A stretch of DNA of 64,000 nucleotides, from contig NZ_CP155619.1 in NCBI RefSeq assembly GCF_039697315.1, positions 3,844,001 to 3,908,000 of the forward strand, written 5' to 3'. The notes under the pieces are model-generated. The model saw nothing but the letters and a program-made list of their open reading frames with translations, did not search any database and was not told the DNA's origin. Position 1 is the first letter of the stretch. Each line of letters starts with the position of its first letter. Made by a program: the position numbers and the translations under genes. This DNA is from Pseudomonas abietaniphila (GTDB lineage: Bacteria > Pseudomonadota > Gammaproteobacteria > Pseudomonadales > Pseudomonadaceae). This document shows positions 46,583 to 56,434 of the stretch, in pieces.

Positions 46583-47476
46583 ATGAAGACTCCAAAACGC
46601 ATTGAACCCCTGATCGAAGACGGTCTGGTAGACGAGGTGCTGCGTCCGCTGATGAGCGGCAAAGAGGCAGCTGTTTATGTGGTGCGCTGTGGCAAAGAGC
46701 TGCGGTGCGCGAAGGTTTACAAGGAGGCCAACAAACGTAGTTTCCGTCAGGCTGCGGAGTACCAGGAAGGACGTAAGGTCCGTAACAGTCGCCAGGCCCG
46801 CGCCATGGCGAAAGGCTCGAAGTTTGGTCGCAAGGAAACCGAGGACGCCTGGCAGAACGCCGAAGTCGCGGCCTTGTTCCGGCTGGCCAACGCGGGTGTC
46901 AGGGTGCCTAAACCGTACGACTTCCTTGAAGGCGTGCTGTTGATGGAGATGGTCTCGGATGAGTACGGCGATGCGGCGCCGCGTCTGAATGACGTCACGA
47001 TGGAGCCTGATCAGGCGCGCGAGTATCACGCGTTCCTGATTCAACAAATCGTGCTCATGTTGTGTACCGGTCTGGTGCACGGTGACCTTTCCGAGTTCAA
47101 CGTGCTGTTGTCGCCAGACGGCCCGGTCATCATCGACTTGCCGCAAGCGGTCGACGCCGCCGGTAACAACCACGCGTTCAGCATGCTGGAGCGTGACGTC
47201 GGCAACATGGCTTCGTATTTCGGGCGCTTTGCGCCGGAATTGAAGCAGACCCGGTACGCGAGGGAGATGTGGTCGTACTACGAGGCCGGCACGTTGTCGC
47301 CTGCCACGGTCTTGACCGGTGTATTCGCCGATCCGGACGACGTTGCCGATGTGAACAGTGTGCTGCGTGAGATCGAAGCGGCGCAACGGGATGAAGCACG
47401 ACGTCAGGCCGCACGCACGGCAGACGATGCTCCGCCCAACAAAACCGAAGAACCGCCTCCGCCCTGGATGCAGTGA
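46583..47476 (+). CDS. RIO1-family serine kinase
   Basis: This 297-residue atypical kinase has the RIO pattern: VYVVRCGKELRCAKVYK (ATP lysine Lys44), VHGDLSEFNVLL (catalytic Asp168) and VIIDLPQAV (metal-binding Asp185). The flexible loop Arg/Lys-rich segment (about 60-85) is present. In pseudomonads its substrate is unknown. The C-terminus (about 265-297) is a Pro/Glu-rich tail. About 245 bp upstream hold no clear feature. It ends in a good terminator. Confidence 0.9.
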   Translation: MKTPKRIEPLIEDGLVDEVLRPLMSGKEAAVYVVRCGKELRCAKVYKEANKRSFRQAAEYQEGRKVRNSRQARAMAKGSKFGRKETEDAWQNAEVAALFRLANAGVRVPKPYDFLEGVLLMEMVSDEYGDAAPRLNDVTMEPDQAREYHAFLIQQIVLMLCTGLVHGDLSEFNVLLSPDGPVIIDLPQAVDAAGNNHAFSMLERDVGNMASYFGRFAPELKQTRYAREMWSYYEAGTLSPATVLTGVFADPDDVADVNSVLREIEAAQRDEARRQAARTADDAPPNKTEEPPPPWMQ

Positions 47477-47487
47477 TCGGTTAAACG

Positions 47488-47514
47488 AAAACCCGGCTTC
47501 GGCCGGGTTTTTTG
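47488..47514 (+). terminator. Rho-independent terminator of the RIO-kinase gene
   Basis: An AAAACCCGGC / GCCGGGTTTT stem with a TTCG tetraloop and a T run, 12 bp after the stop. It also separates the gene from the convergent cueR. Confidence 0.93.
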
Positions 47515-47529
47515 TTGTTTGCGCAGGGC

Positions 47530-47931
47530 TTAATGGCAACACCCTCCCGACTCCAGATCCTTGAGGATCGGGCAGTCCGGTCGATCATTTCCCTGACAGT
47601 GCTCGACCAGATCCTGCAATGTGTCCCTCAATCCCGCGAGTTCTTCGATCTTCTGATTCAGGTCGATGATGTGTTTGTGCGCCAGCGCTTTCACATCGGC
47701 ACTGGCCCGACCTCGGTCTTGCCACAAGGTCAGCAGTTTGCCGACCTCTTCCAGCGAAAAACCCAGATCCCGTGAGCGTTTGATGAACGCCAGGGTGTGC
47801 AGGTCGTTGCTACCGTAGACGCGGTAGCCGCTGTCGGTGCGGGTCGCGGCCTGCAGCAAGCCGATGGACTCGTAGTACCGAATCATTTTCGCGCTCAGAC
47901 CGCTGCTTTTCGCGGCTTGGCCGATGTTCAT
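47530..47931 (-). CDS. cueR: Copper-responsive regulator CueR (MerR family)
   Basis: This 133-residue MerR-type activator has the N-terminal HTH (about 1-70; [17 protein letters not shown]), a dimerisation helix and the Cu(I)/Ag(I) ligands Cys112 and Cys120 ([10 protein letters not shown]). A Cys-Cys-His tail follows. It should activate cueA and copZ promoters. It overlaps cueA by four bases at its start and is co-transcribed with it, so it would also raise its own level. Confidence 0.95.
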   Translation of the reverse strand: MNIGQAAKSSGLSAKMIRYYESIGLLQAATRTDSGYRVYGSNDLHTLAFIKRSRDLGFSLEEVGKLLTLWQDRGRASADVKALAHKHIIDLNQKIEELAGLRDTLQDLVEHCQGNDRPDCPILKDLESGGCCH

Positions 47932-50138
47932 CGCGCCTCTCCTTCATCCTGCTGTGGATCGGTCATTTTCCAGGTTTTCAACAGCAGGGCGTTGCTGACC
48001 ACGCTCACGCTGGACAGCGCCATGGCAGCGCCTGCCAGCACCGGGTTCAACAGGCCGAATGCGGCCAGCGGAATGCCGATCAGGTTGTAGACGAAGGCCC
48101 AGAACAGGTTCTGCCGAATCTTCGCGTAGGTCCGGCGGCTGATATCGAGTGCTGCGGGAATCAGGCGTGGATCGCCGCGCATCAGCGTGATGCCCGAGGC
48201 GTGCATCGCCACATCGGTGCCGCCACCCATCGCGATGCCGATGTCGGCTGCCGCCAGCGCAGGCGCGTCGTTGATGCCGTCGCCGACCATCGCCACCACG
48301 CCCGTTTTCTTGAGCCTCATCACGGTCGCGGCTTTATCGGCCGGCAAGACTTCGGCGTGGACATCGGTAATGCCCAGCGCGTTGGCCACGGCTTTGGCGC
48401 TGCCCCAGTTGTCGCCGGTCAGCAGGTGACTGCTGATGTTGCGTCGGGTGAGTTGTTCGACCGCTTGTGCGGCGCCAGGCTTGAGTGTGTCGCCGAACGC
48501 GAACAGTCCGAGCACCTGTCGCTGCGGGCTAACCTCGATCAGCCACGACAACGTGCGGCCTTCGGCCTCCCACGCCTTTGCGTGATCGGCGAGCGCACCC
48601 AGGCTCAGGTCGCTTTCGTCCAGCAGGCGCCGGTTGCCCAGCGCCAGATCGCGACCCTTCCAGGTGCCGGCAATCCCACGCCCGGCGAGCGACCGGCTAT
48701 TGCTGACGTCATCCGGTATCAAGCCGCGCTCGTTGCACACGTCCAGCACGGCTTTAGCCAGTGGATGTTCGCTGCCGCGCTGCAACGCGCCCGCCATCTG
48801 CAGCAGGGCGTCTTCGTCGCCGTTCAAGGCCGCCATGTGCGCGATGCGAGGTGCGCCGGAAGTCAAGGTGCCGGTCTTGTCGAACACGACGGCGGTGACT
48901 TCATGCGCGCGCTCCAGCGCTTCAACGTCTTTGATCAGGATGCCATGGCGAGCCGCGACGCCTGTACCGGCCATGATCGCGGTGGGCGTCGCCAGACCCA
49001 GTGCGCAAGGGCAGGCGATCACCAGGACCGCCACGGCGTTGATCAAGGCGGCTTCCAGAGAGGCGCCTGCCAACAGCCAGCCGACCACGGTCACCACGGC
49101 CAGGAGCAACACAACCGGGACGAACACCTGGCTGACTTTATCCACCAGCTTCTGGATGGGGGCCTTGGCGGACTGTGCGTCCTCAACGAGGCGGATGATG
49201 CGCGCCAGCACGGTTTCGGCGCCCAAGGCCTGAGTGCTGACCAACAAGCGTCCCTCGCCATTGATCGCGCCGCCGGTGACCTTGTCGCCCGGTCGTTTGG
49301 GGATCGGCAGGCTCTCGCCGCTGATCAGGGCTTCGTCGGCGTGGCTCTGGCCTTCGATCACTTCTCCGTCCACCGGAAAACGTTCACCGGGTTTGACCAG
49401 CACCAGGTCGCCGACTTTCAGCGCGCTGATGGCGACATCGTGTTCCTGCCCATCGATGACCTGAATCGCGCGTTCAGGGCGCAACGCCTCAAGCGCCCGG
49501 ATGGCGCTGGCGGTCTGGCGTTTGGCACTGCTTTCCAGGTATTTCCCAAGGAGTACGAGCGCGATGACCACGGCCGACGCTTCAAAGTACAAGTGCGGCA
49601 TGCTGCCCGGCGCTGCCATCAGCCACTGATACGCGCTCAGGCCATAGCCCGCGCTGGTGCCCAGGGCGACGAGCAGGTCCATGTTGCCCGCGCCGGCTCG
49701 TACGGCCTTCCACGCGGCCACGTAGAAGCGCGCACCCAGGAAAAACTGCACCGGTGTCGCCAGCAGAAACTGCACCCACGCGGGCTGCATCCAGTGCACG
49801 CCCAATGGCTGCAGCAGCATGGGCAGCACCAGTGGCACCGCCAGGACGATCGCCAGCACCAAGTGCCAGCGTTCGCTGTCATGGCGTTTTTGCTGGTCGG
49901 CCTCCTGAACGGAAGGGTCCTGTTCCAGACTCGCGCCATAACCGGCTTTGTCGACCGCGGCGATCAAACTGGCTGGATCGATCGGCTCGGCGACTTCCAC
50001 GTGAGCGCGTTCATTGGCGAGGTTAACGGTGGCGTTTGTAACGCCGGGGACTTTACGCAAGGCGCGTTCGACGCGACCCACGCAACTGGCGCATGTCATG
50101 CCGGTAATCGGCAGGTCGAACGTATTGGGGCTGGGCAT
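47928..50138 (-). CDS. cueA: Copper-exporting P1B-type ATPase
   Basis: This 736-residue pump has a single N-terminal metal-binding domain (GMTCASC, Cys16 and Cys19), about eight membrane segments, the CPC metal site in [13 protein letters not shown], the phosphorylated DKTGTLTSG and the hinge [10 protein letters not shown]. The SEHPLAKA His-Pro of the nucleotide domain is present. It exports Cu(I) from the cytoplasm. ATG 50138 follows AAGGAG; a longer frame to 50171 would cover the promoter. A CueR-type promoter lies 33-63 bp upstream. Confidence 0.96.
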   Translation of the reverse strand: MPSPNTFDLPITGMTCASCVGRVERALRKVPGVTNATVNLANERAHVEVAEPIDPASLIAAVDKAGYGASLEQDPSVQEADQQKRHDSERWHLVLAIVLAVPLVLPMLLQPLGVHWMQPAWVQFLLATPVQFFLGARFYVAAWKAVRAGAGNMDLLVALGTSAGYGLSAYQWLMAAPGSMPHLYFEASAVVIALVLLGKYLESSAKRQTASAIRALEALRPERAIQVIDGQEHDVAISALKVGDLVLVKPGERFPVDGEVIEGQSHADEALISGESLPIPKRPGDKVTGGAINGEGRLLVSTQALGAETVLARIIRLVEDAQSAKAPIQKLVDKVSQVFVPVVLLLAVVTVVGWLLAGASLEAALINAVAVLVIACPCALGLATPTAIMAGTGVAARHGILIKDVEALERAHEVTAVVFDKTGTLTSGAPRIAHMAALNGDEDALLQMAGALQRGSEHPLAKAVLDVCNERGLIPDDVSNSRSLAGRGIAGTWKGRDLALGNRRLLDESDLSLGALADHAKAWEAEGRTLSWLIEVSPQRQVLGLFAFGDTLKPGAAQAVEQLTRRNISSHLLTGDNWGSAKAVANALGITDVHAEVLPADKAATVMRLKKTGVVAMVGDGINDAPALAAADIGIAMGGGTDVAMHASGITLMRGDPRLIPAALDISRRTYAKIRQNLFWAFVYNLIGIPLAAFGLLNPVLAGAAMALSSVSVVSNALLLKTWKMTDPQQDEGEAR

Positions 50139-50170
50139 GGCTGGGTACTCCTTGAAGGCGATTGCCAGCA

Positions 50171-50201
50171 AGGATCAACCTTGCCACGTTGGCAAGGTCA
50201 A
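50171..50201 (-). promoter_or_regulatory. CueR-type promoter/operator of cueA
   Basis: On the minus strand, -35 TTGACC and -10 GATCCT are separated by 19 bp, longer than the usual 17 and typical of MerR-family promoters. The spacer holds the dyad CCTTGCC-N4-TGGCAAGG. Confidence 0.9.
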
Positions 50202-50214
50202 GTCCTGATTTGCA

Positions 50215-50595
50215 TCAATAATTCAGGTCAGCTTTTTTGAGGTACATGCCGTTCGGGCCGGAGGCAATCCGGTATTTAAGGACATCGCCGGCGTTGATGT
50301 GCAGGCGGGTATTGTTCTGCGCTTCGATGCCGGGCGAGCAACCGGGCATCTGGCCGGGCAACACGCGCAGGCGCAGTGACAGATCGCCTGCGGGCAAGTT
50401 GAAGGAGCGCGACTCTTCCTGGAACAGACGACCTACCAGCTGATCCTGCATGTAGATACCAATCTCGCAGGACGTGGCCACTTCCAGCCGCTCGCGGGAA
50501 ATGATGAGTACGCCGTAGTCCTGATCGGCCTGAGCCCAGGATGCGGAAGCCAACAGGCCGATAAAACCTGCGATGCGAAAGGCTGACCAGCGCAT
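50215..50595 (-). CDS. Small exported protein, function unknown
   Basis: This 126-residue protein has a clear signal peptide ending SASWAQA. The mature part (about 100 residues) has two cysteines (SCEIGIY and PGCSPGI) that could form a disulfide. No motif is recognised. ATG 50595 follows AGGAGA; the frame is open upstream to 50628. It lies between the two CueR-type promoters, pointing towards cueA with its end just before the cueA promoter, so a role in copper handling is a guess from position. Confidence 0.75.
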   Translation of the reverse strand: MRWSAFRIAGFIGLLASASWAQADQDYGVLIISRERLEVATSCEIGIYMQDQLVGRLFQEESRSFNLPAGDLSLRLRVLPGQMPGCSPGIEAQNNTRLHINAGDVLKYRIASGPNGMYLKKADLNY

Positions 50596-50677
50596 TGCCG
50601 ATTCTCCTGATATTCGTTGATGAAACACTTTGGCTCAGGAAATCGCGGAATACCAGCCCGGCAGATGCACGAGAAAC

Positions 50678-50708
50678 TTGACCTTGCCACGGTGGGAAGG
50701 TCGAACAT
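50678..50708 (+). promoter_or_regulatory. CueR-type promoter/operator of copZ
   Basis: -35 TTGACC and -10 GAACAT with 19 bp between them. The spacer has CCTTGCCACGGTGGGAAGG, similar to the cueA operator. It lies 56 bp before copZ. Confidence 0.87.
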
Positions 50709-50763
50709 GGCGACGTCCCGCTGTTTCACCCCGTGAGCAGCCACTCAACCGAGGAGTCATCAC

Positions 50764-50961
50764 ATGCAAGTATTCAACGTTCAAGGCATGACCTGCGGGC
50801 ATTGCGTCCGCGCCATTACCAACGCGATCAAGGGTGAAGACCCGGCTGCCGACGTGCAGATCGACCTGGCCAAAGGCGAGGTCAGGGTGCAGAGCCAGTT
50901 GGCGAGCGAGCAGGTGATTGGGCTGATCGAGGAGGAGGGGTACAGCGCGAAGGTAGTTTGA
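50764..50961 (+). CDS. copZ: Copper chaperone CopZ-like
   Basis: This 65-residue protein is a single HMA domain with the Cu(I) motif MTCGHC. It should hand copper to CueA or buffer it. Its own CueR-type promoter lies just upstream, so it belongs to the same regulon although it is on the opposite strand. Confidence 0.94.
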   Translation: MQVFNVQGMTCGHCVRAITNAIKGEDPAADVQIDLAKGEVRVQSQLASEQVIGLIEEEGYSAKVV

Positions 50962-50988
50962 GTGCGGATAACGGAACACGCTGCATTG

Positions 50989-51096
50989 ACTGTAGGAGTG
51001 AGCTTGCTCGCGATTGCAATTTGCCAGATACATCATCGGTGAATGACCTGACGCATTCGTCGGAATGCCGCCCAGACCAAGCGCGCTCCTACAGAT
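50989..51096. repeat. REP-type inverted repeat pair
   Basis: CTGTAGGAGTGAGCTTGCTC (about 50990) and its diverged inverse GCGCGCTCCTACAG (about 51082-51095) lie between convergent copZ and the DUF4105 gene. Confidence 0.8.
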
Positions 51097-51108
51097 TAAC
51101 GTTCCTGA

Positions 51109-52968
51109 TCAATAGTGATACCACTTCAACTCAAGCATCACTTCGTTCACCGGCGACGTCAGCTGGCTGAATTCCCTTTGCGCGCTGAGCCGCAGCCCCA
51201 GATTACGCGACAACTCCCACTGCTGATTCAAGCTGATATTGCGGCGGACTTCGCCGTTGGTGAAGTAGTCGCCTTTGGTTTCCAGGCTGAAATTGCCCAG
51301 CGGATTGCGCCACAGAACCCCGGTATTGAAACCGGCGGCAGGTGACACGAGCGCGTCGAAGTCATTGTTGTGCTCGATCCGGACCGTGCCCAGCGCAAAG
51401 CCCAACAGGTCGTCGCCCAGTTTCCACGTTCCGCCTGCGCCTCCGTTGACGTGGCTGACCAGATTCTCGTCGCCATGCTTGCCCAGCACCCGCTCCAGCC
51501 CGCCCGCCACTTGCCACGACCATGGCTGCAGCAGCTCGTTGCGAGGGGTCAGCGAGCGAATGGTCGCCAGGTCCAGTTGCTGAACTTGCCAGCGACTGTC
51601 TTCGTACTGACGCAGCTTGAGCTGAAGAATCTCGATCTGCGCGCCCAGCGGGAAGCCATACGCATTGTCGTTGAGGTCGTGATACGCCATGCGCAAGCCG
51701 TATTCGGCGAACGCCTTGTCATCCCGCGTGCCGGCGCCCAGTTGCCAGGTACGTGACTCATGGCCTTCTTCCGGCAAGCCGGGACGCTCGATTTCCAGTG
51801 CCGGTGGCGGATTGGTGCTGATTGCACGCAGCAAGTCATAGCTGCGCTGCGAACGCACCGGGTCGCGCTCCAGACCGTTGGCGCGGTAGCGCTCCAGCCG
51901 ATAGGCAGCGTCCTGAATCAACGCGCGTCGGTCTTTGGGCACCGCGAGGTATTCAGGGCTCTGCATCTGTTGCTGATCAGCGCTGACTTTCAGCACCCAT
52001 TGTTTTTCATCATGGTTCAGCGGCTCGGCGCGGCTAAGCAGCTCGCGCTCCCTCGAAGGCCGATAGTCGATCTTCTCCACAAGCCCGGCTTCCTTGACGG
52101 CGCGCACGGTATCGGTAGGGATCGCGGTCAGGCGGAACTGCGGCGTCAGGTTCAGGCTGGGGCGCGCGACCTGCAACAGTTCGAGCAGGCGATAGGAGCA
52201 GTTTTCGTCGAAGAAGAAATAGCCGAAGCGGATCTGTTTGAGTTCCCACACGTGCTCGACCATGCGACGGGTTTCTTCCGGCGTCAGGTTCAACCGGTAT
52301 TCCCACAGATCGCGGTTTTCCAGGCTGCGGTACTCAGAGAGTTTTTCCTGATACGGCACCAGCGCGAACAGCCCCGGATAGCCACCCATCAGGCCTTTCC
52401 AGGCGTACAGGATGCTGTTGTCGGAGCCTTCGATGTAGGCGCCGAAGTTGATCGCATAGCTGAGCAGGGCGGTCTTGTTCGCCTCTACGCCTGCCTGATC
52501 GATGCGCAGCAAGGTGTGGCCGAACATGGATGACGGGCTGTTGAGGTACGCGGCGGGGAAAATCATCACCGTGCTGTCGGGGGCGACGTCAGAGAACCAT
52601 TTGTTGAATTCTTTGCAGTCGACGGCGGGCAGGTCAGTCAGCTTCAGCTCGTCGCGCAGAAAACGGGTGCGGGAGGGATAGACGCACTGTGGATGAGAGT
52701 CTTCCTTGCCCTGAACGACAGGGCGATAGATCGCCTCAAGCGTGGCGGCCAGTTCGGCCTTGGGGTCATGGGCGCCGTTAACGGCGAGGAAGAATTTCGG
52801 GTCGTCGACATAGCTGCGCCAGCCACCGAGTTTCCCGGCTTCATAATGGCCTATGGCGACCCAGAATCTGGAATCGGCCAATTGCTGCAAACGATCATCT
52901 TCGACGTGAGGCGCGGCATACAGCGGGGCGCAGACACAGAGCGCCAGCCAGGCAAGGCGTTTGAGCAT
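51109..52968 (-). CDS. DUF4105 envelope protein
   Basis: This 619-residue protein has a signal peptide (MLKRLAWLALCVCAPLYA) and a central DUF4105 domain (about 125-300) with FPAAYLNSPSSMFGHTLLRID and FDENCSYRLLELLQ. A C-terminal part (about 400-619) made of beta strands resembles an outer-membrane barrel ending ELKWYHY. The Cys of DENCSYR and an upstream His suggest an NlpC/P60-like catalytic pair, but this is inference. Function is unknown. The gene stands alone. Confidence 0.82.
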   Translation of the reverse strand: MLKRLAWLALCVCAPLYAAPHVEDDRLQQLADSRFWVAIGHYEAGKLGGWRSYVDDPKFFLAVNGAHDPKAELAATLEAIYRPVVQGKEDSHPQCVYPSRTRFLRDELKLTDLPAVDCKEFNKWFSDVAPDSTVMIFPAAYLNSPSSMFGHTLLRIDQAGVEANKTALLSYAINFGAYIEGSDNSILYAWKGLMGGYPGLFALVPYQEKLSEYRSLENRDLWEYRLNLTPEETRRMVEHVWELKQIRFGYFFFDENCSYRLLELLQVARPSLNLTPQFRLTAIPTDTVRAVKEAGLVEKIDYRPSRERELLSRAEPLNHDEKQWVLKVSADQQQMQSPEYLAVPKDRRALIQDAAYRLERYRANGLERDPVRSQRSYDLLRAISTNPPPALEIERPGLPEEGHESRTWQLGAGTRDDKAFAEYGLRMAYHDLNDNAYGFPLGAQIEILQLKLRQYEDSRWQVQQLDLATIRSLTPRNELLQPWSWQVAGGLERVLGKHGDENLVSHVNGGAGGTWKLGDDLLGFALGTVRIEHNNDFDALVSPAAGFNTGVLWRNPLGNFSLETKGDYFTNGEVRRNISLNQQWELSRNLGLRLSAQREFSQLTSPVNEVMLELKWYHY

Positions 52969-53014
52969 AGATTGGCAACTAATCAGGTAGAGGGAAGCTA
53001 AACGAAAGCGTTGG

Positions 53015-53039
53015 AAACCTGCCTTCCGAAGAAGGCAGG
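53015..53039 (-). terminator. Terminator of the DUF3015 gene
   Basis: A perfect 9-bp stem (CCTGCCTTC / GAAGGCAGG) with a CGAA loop, followed on the minus strand by a short T run, lies 11 bp after the stop. Confidence 0.75.
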
Positions 53040-53049
53040 GTGATCGTAT

Positions 53050-53538
53050 TTAAGCCTGAGTTGCGTATTTGGCCAACGTCGGATCGTTCTTCAGTACGTC
53101 GAGGGTGTTGGTGTGAACGTCTTCAGCGGTGGCGTCTGCCTTGTTGAAGATCTGCTGGTAGTGGTCATGGGTGACTGCGGCGAAATGCGCACGGTCTTGC
53201 GGTGCAACGCCCAGTACGACCGCATAGGTCGTCAGTGCTTCGCCCTGGCCCATCGCCATGTCTTTGGAGAGCTCGTCCATCATGCCATTCATGGCAATCC
53301 AGGATTTACCGCCGTAGGTCAGGGCGCTGTTAGTGGAGCAGCCGTTGGTGCCTGAGGTCATGCCGAACGTGGCGTTACCGGAGGTGCCGTTGGTGGTGGA
53401 AGCGAGGAAGTGGGCGGGGGTACCGCGTTGACCTTCGAACAGCATGTTGCCCCAGCCGCAGTCTGGGCCGCCAGGGGCTTGAGCCATGGCGTTGATGGAC
53501 ACAGCGGCGAAGAGAGTACCAAGAAGAATCCGTTTCAT
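53050..53538 (-). CDS. DUF3015 periplasmic protein
   Basis: This 162-residue protein has a signal peptide (MKRILLGTLFAAVSINAMAQA) and the DUF3015 pattern: DCGWGNMLFEGQRG, ASTTNGTSGNATFGMTSGTNGC and the LSKDMAMGQGEAL segment. Two cysteines (DCGWG and NGCST) are conserved in the family. Function is unknown. ATG 53538 begins the signal peptide; the upstream open frame is not needed. About 280 bp upstream to the next gene hold a short A+T-rich part and nothing recognised. Confidence 0.87.
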   Translation of the reverse strand: MKRILLGTLFAAVSINAMAQAPGGPDCGWGNMLFEGQRGTPAHFLASTTNGTSGNATFGMTSGTNGCSTNSALTYGGKSWIAMNGMMDELSKDMAMGQGEALTTYAVVLGVAPQDRAHFAAVTHDHYQQIFNKADATAEDVHTNTLDVLKNDPTLAKYATQA

Positions 53539-53816
53539 AGCTTTAGTCTCTGTTGTTTCAACCAAGGGTCGGATCCTGGCCAGTACTGGCGCCAGGGAGG
53601 GCCGGCTATTTAATTTGTTACCGGCCGCGCAGCTTGGAGTTTAGGCACGATCTGAACGTTCCGTGGTTTATTACGGTTAGTTGTATATAGTCCGCCGCCC
53701 TCTCGGCGCGCGGCCGCTTCGCAGGCAGAAAATTTTCCGGTGGTTCTTGCCTTGCCAGTCTGGTGCGGCGAGCGCCAGAATGCCCCCATCTGCCCCGCCT
53801 GATGTAAGGATGTCCG

Positions 53817-56249
53817 ATGCCCGATCCTGTTGCTGCCAGCTTGCGACTTGCGCCTGAAGCGCTGACCCGTCCCTTTTCCGCTGAACAGTTCAGCTTCACG
53901 ACAACCAACGATCTGGAACCCTTTCGCGGCGTGCTCGGCCAGGAACGAGCAGTCGAGGCTCTACAGTTCGGGGTCGCCATGCCGCGCCCTGGCTACAACG
54001 TGTTCGTCATGGGAGAGCCCGGCACCGGTCGCTTCTCCTTCGTCAAGCGCTACCTCAAGGCCGAGGCCAAGCGCATGCAGACCCCGTCCGACTGGGTCTA
54101 CGTCAACAATTTCGATGAATCACGCGAGCCGCGTGCACTGGAACTGCCGCCGGGGAGTGCCAGTTCGTTCATCGCCGACATCAACGGGCTGATCGACAAC
54201 CTTCTGTCGACGTTTCCGGCCGTTTTCGAGCATCCGTCTTACCAGCAGAAGAAGAGCGCCATCGACCGCGCCTTCAACCAACGTTATGACCGGGCGCTGG
54301 ACGTGATCGAGCGCCTTGCCCTGGAAAAAGACATCGCGTTGTACCGCGACAGCAGCAACATCGCCTTCACGCCGATGCTGGACGGCAAGGCGCTGGACGA
54401 GGCCGAGTTCTCGCAGTTGCCAGAGGCTGACCGTGAGCGCTTCCACACCGATATCTCAGCACTGGAAGAGCGCCTGAACGAAGAACTCGCCAGCCTGCCG
54501 CAGTGGAAGCGCGAGTCCAGCAACCAGATGCGTCAGCTGAATGAAGAGACCATCATTCTGGCCTTGCAGCCATTGTTGGCGCCGTTGTCCGAGCAGTACG
54601 CGGAAAACGCCGCCGTCTGCGCGTACTTGCAGGCGATGCAGGTCAATTTGTTGAAAACAGTGGTCGAGCAACTGGTCGATGACAGCAAGACCGATGCTCA
54701 GGCGCGCAAGCTCCTGGAAGAACAGTACTGCCCGAGCCTGGTCGTCGGTCACTCGGCCAGCGGCGGAGCGCCCGTGGTCTTCGAGCCACACCCGACCTAC
54801 GACAATCTGTTCGGCCGTATCGAATACAGCACCGATCAAGGCGCGCTGTACACCACGTATCGCCAGTTGCGTCCGGGTGCGTTCCACCGGGCAAACGGCG
54901 GCTTCCTGATTCTGGAAGCTGAAAAAATGCTCAGCGAGCCGTTCGTATGGGACGCGCTCAAGCGTTCGCTGCAATCGCGCAAACTGAAGATGGAATCGCC
55001 GCTGGGCGAACTGGGCCGCATTGCCACGGTGACGCTGACGCCGCAGACCATCCCGTTGCAGGTCAAGGTCATCATCATCGGCGCCCGCTCGCTGTACTAC
55101 ACGTTGCAGGACCTCGATCCGGACTTCCAGGAGATGTTCCGGGTACTGGTGGATTTCGATGAAGACATCCCGATGGTCGACGAGAGCCTGGAGCAGTTCG
55201 CCCAATTGCTCAAAACCCGGACCTCGGAAGAAGGCATGGCGCCGCTGACCGCCGATGCGGTAGCGCGTCTGGCGACCTACAGCGCGCGTCTGGCCGAACA
55301 CCAGGGGCGTCTCTCGGCCCGTATTGGCGATCTGTTCCAACTGGTGAGCGAGGCGGATTTCATTCGCAGCCTGGCCAACGACGAGCGGACCGACGCCGGT
55401 CATATCGAACGGGCGCTGAAAGCCAAGGCCACGCGCACCGGTCGCGTGTCGGCCCGCATTCTGGATGACATGCTCGCCGGGATCATCCTGATCGACACCG
55501 CAGGCGCGGCGGTGGGTAAGTGCAACGGCCTGACGGTGCTGGAAGTCGGCGACTCGGCGTTTGGGGTGCCCGCGCGGATTTCTGCCACGGTGTACCCGGG
55601 CGGCAGCGGTATCGTCGACATCGAGCGTGAGGTCAACCTCGGTCAGCCGATCCACTCCAAGGGCGTGATGATCCTCACCGGTTACCTGGGCAGTCGGTAT
55701 GCACAGGAATTCCCGCTGGCGATTTCCGCGAGCATCGCGCTGGAGCAGTCTTACGGTTATGTGGACGGCGACAGTGCGTCGTTGGGTGAGGTCTGCACCT
55801 TGATTTCCGCGTTGTCGAAGACACCGCTCAAACAGTGCTTCGCGATCACGGGTTCGATCAACCAGTTCGGTGAAGTTCAGGCAGTCGGCGGGGTCAACGA
55901 GAAGATCGAAGGCTTCTTCCGGCTGTGTGAGGCTCGGGGTCTGACCGGCGATCAGGGCGCGATCATTCCGCAGGCTAACGTCGCCACGCTGATGCTCGAT
56001 GAAAAGGTCTTGCAGGCCGTGCGTGCCGGACAGTTCCATGTCTACGCCGTGCGTCAGGTCGATGAGGCGCTGAGTCTGTTGGTGGGCGAGCCGGTGGGCG
56101 AGGCTGACGAAGAGGGTCAATTCCCTGAAAACTCGGTCAACGGTCGAGTGGTGGATCGCCTTCGCGACATCGCCGAAATGCTCAGCGAAGAGGACCTCAA
56201 AGAGCTCGAAAAAGAGGCGCCACAATTACAACCGGAACTGAAAAGTTGA
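53817..56249 (+). CDS. Lon-like (S16) ATP-dependent protease
   Basis: This 810-residue AAA protease resembles E. coli LonH (YcbZ) but is longer. Its P-loop at about 66-73 reads GEPGTGRF, with Arg in place of the usual Lys. The HRANGGFLILEAE segment and the AAA sensor parts follow, with a long coiled insert at about 120-280. The C-terminal S16 domain has the catalytic Ser653 (DGDSAS) and Lys696 (NEKIEGFF). The frame is full-length. Substrates are unknown. Confidence 0.88.
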   Translation: MPDPVAASLRLAPEALTRPFSAEQFSFTTTNDLEPFRGVLGQERAVEALQFGVAMPRPGYNVFVMGEPGTGRFSFVKRYLKAEAKRMQTPSDWVYVNNFDESREPRALELPPGSASSFIADINGLIDNLLSTFPAVFEHPSYQQKKSAIDRAFNQRYDRALDVIERLALEKDIALYRDSSNIAFTPMLDGKALDEAEFSQLPEADRERFHTDISALEERLNEELASLPQWKRESSNQMRQLNEETIILALQPLLAPLSEQYAENAAVCAYLQAMQVNLLKTVVEQLVDDSKTDAQARKLLEEQYCPSLVVGHSASGGAPVVFEPHPTYDNLFGRIEYSTDQGALYTTYRQLRPGAFHRANGGFLILEAEKMLSEPFVWDALKRSLQSRKLKMESPLGELGRIATVTLTPQTIPLQVKVIIIGARSLYYTLQDLDPDFQEMFRVLVDFDEDIPMVDESLEQFAQLLKTRTSEEGMAPLTADAVARLATYSARLAEHQGRLSARIGDLFQLVSEADFIRSLANDERTDAGHIERALKAKATRTGRVSARILDDMLAGIILIDTAGAAVGKCNGLTVLEVGDSAFGVPARISATVYPGGSGIVDIEREVNLGQPIHSKGVMILTGYLGSRYAQEFPLAISASIALEQSYGYVDGDSASLGEVCTLISALSKTPLKQCFAITGSINQFGEVQAVGGVNEKIEGFFRLCEARGLTGDQGAIIPQANVATLMLDEKVLQAVRAGQFHVYAVRQVDEALSLLVGEPVGEADEEGQFPENSVNGRVVDRLRDIAEMLSEEDLKELEKEAPQLQPELKS

Positions 56250-56270
56250 CGGTTTGACGTCAACTAATCG

Positions 56271-56309
56271 GGGCGTCTGATGGCCAAATGACCATTCGGC
56301 GCCCTTTTT
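56271..56309 (+). terminator. Terminator of the Lon-like gene
   Basis: An imperfect hairpin (GGGCGTCTGATGG with CCATTCGGCGCCC, G-U pairs and one mismatch) followed by five T residues, about 22 bp after the stop. Confidence 0.8.
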
Positions 56310-56434
56310 GTTTTCACTCTTTTCCTACAGGGTATTTGTTCGATATTGTCGTGTTGCAGCAGTTGTCAAATGGACTGACGCATTTCCGAAAGCGGTTCGA
56401 GGGAATGAATACTGCACTCAATGAGGAGCTCGCC

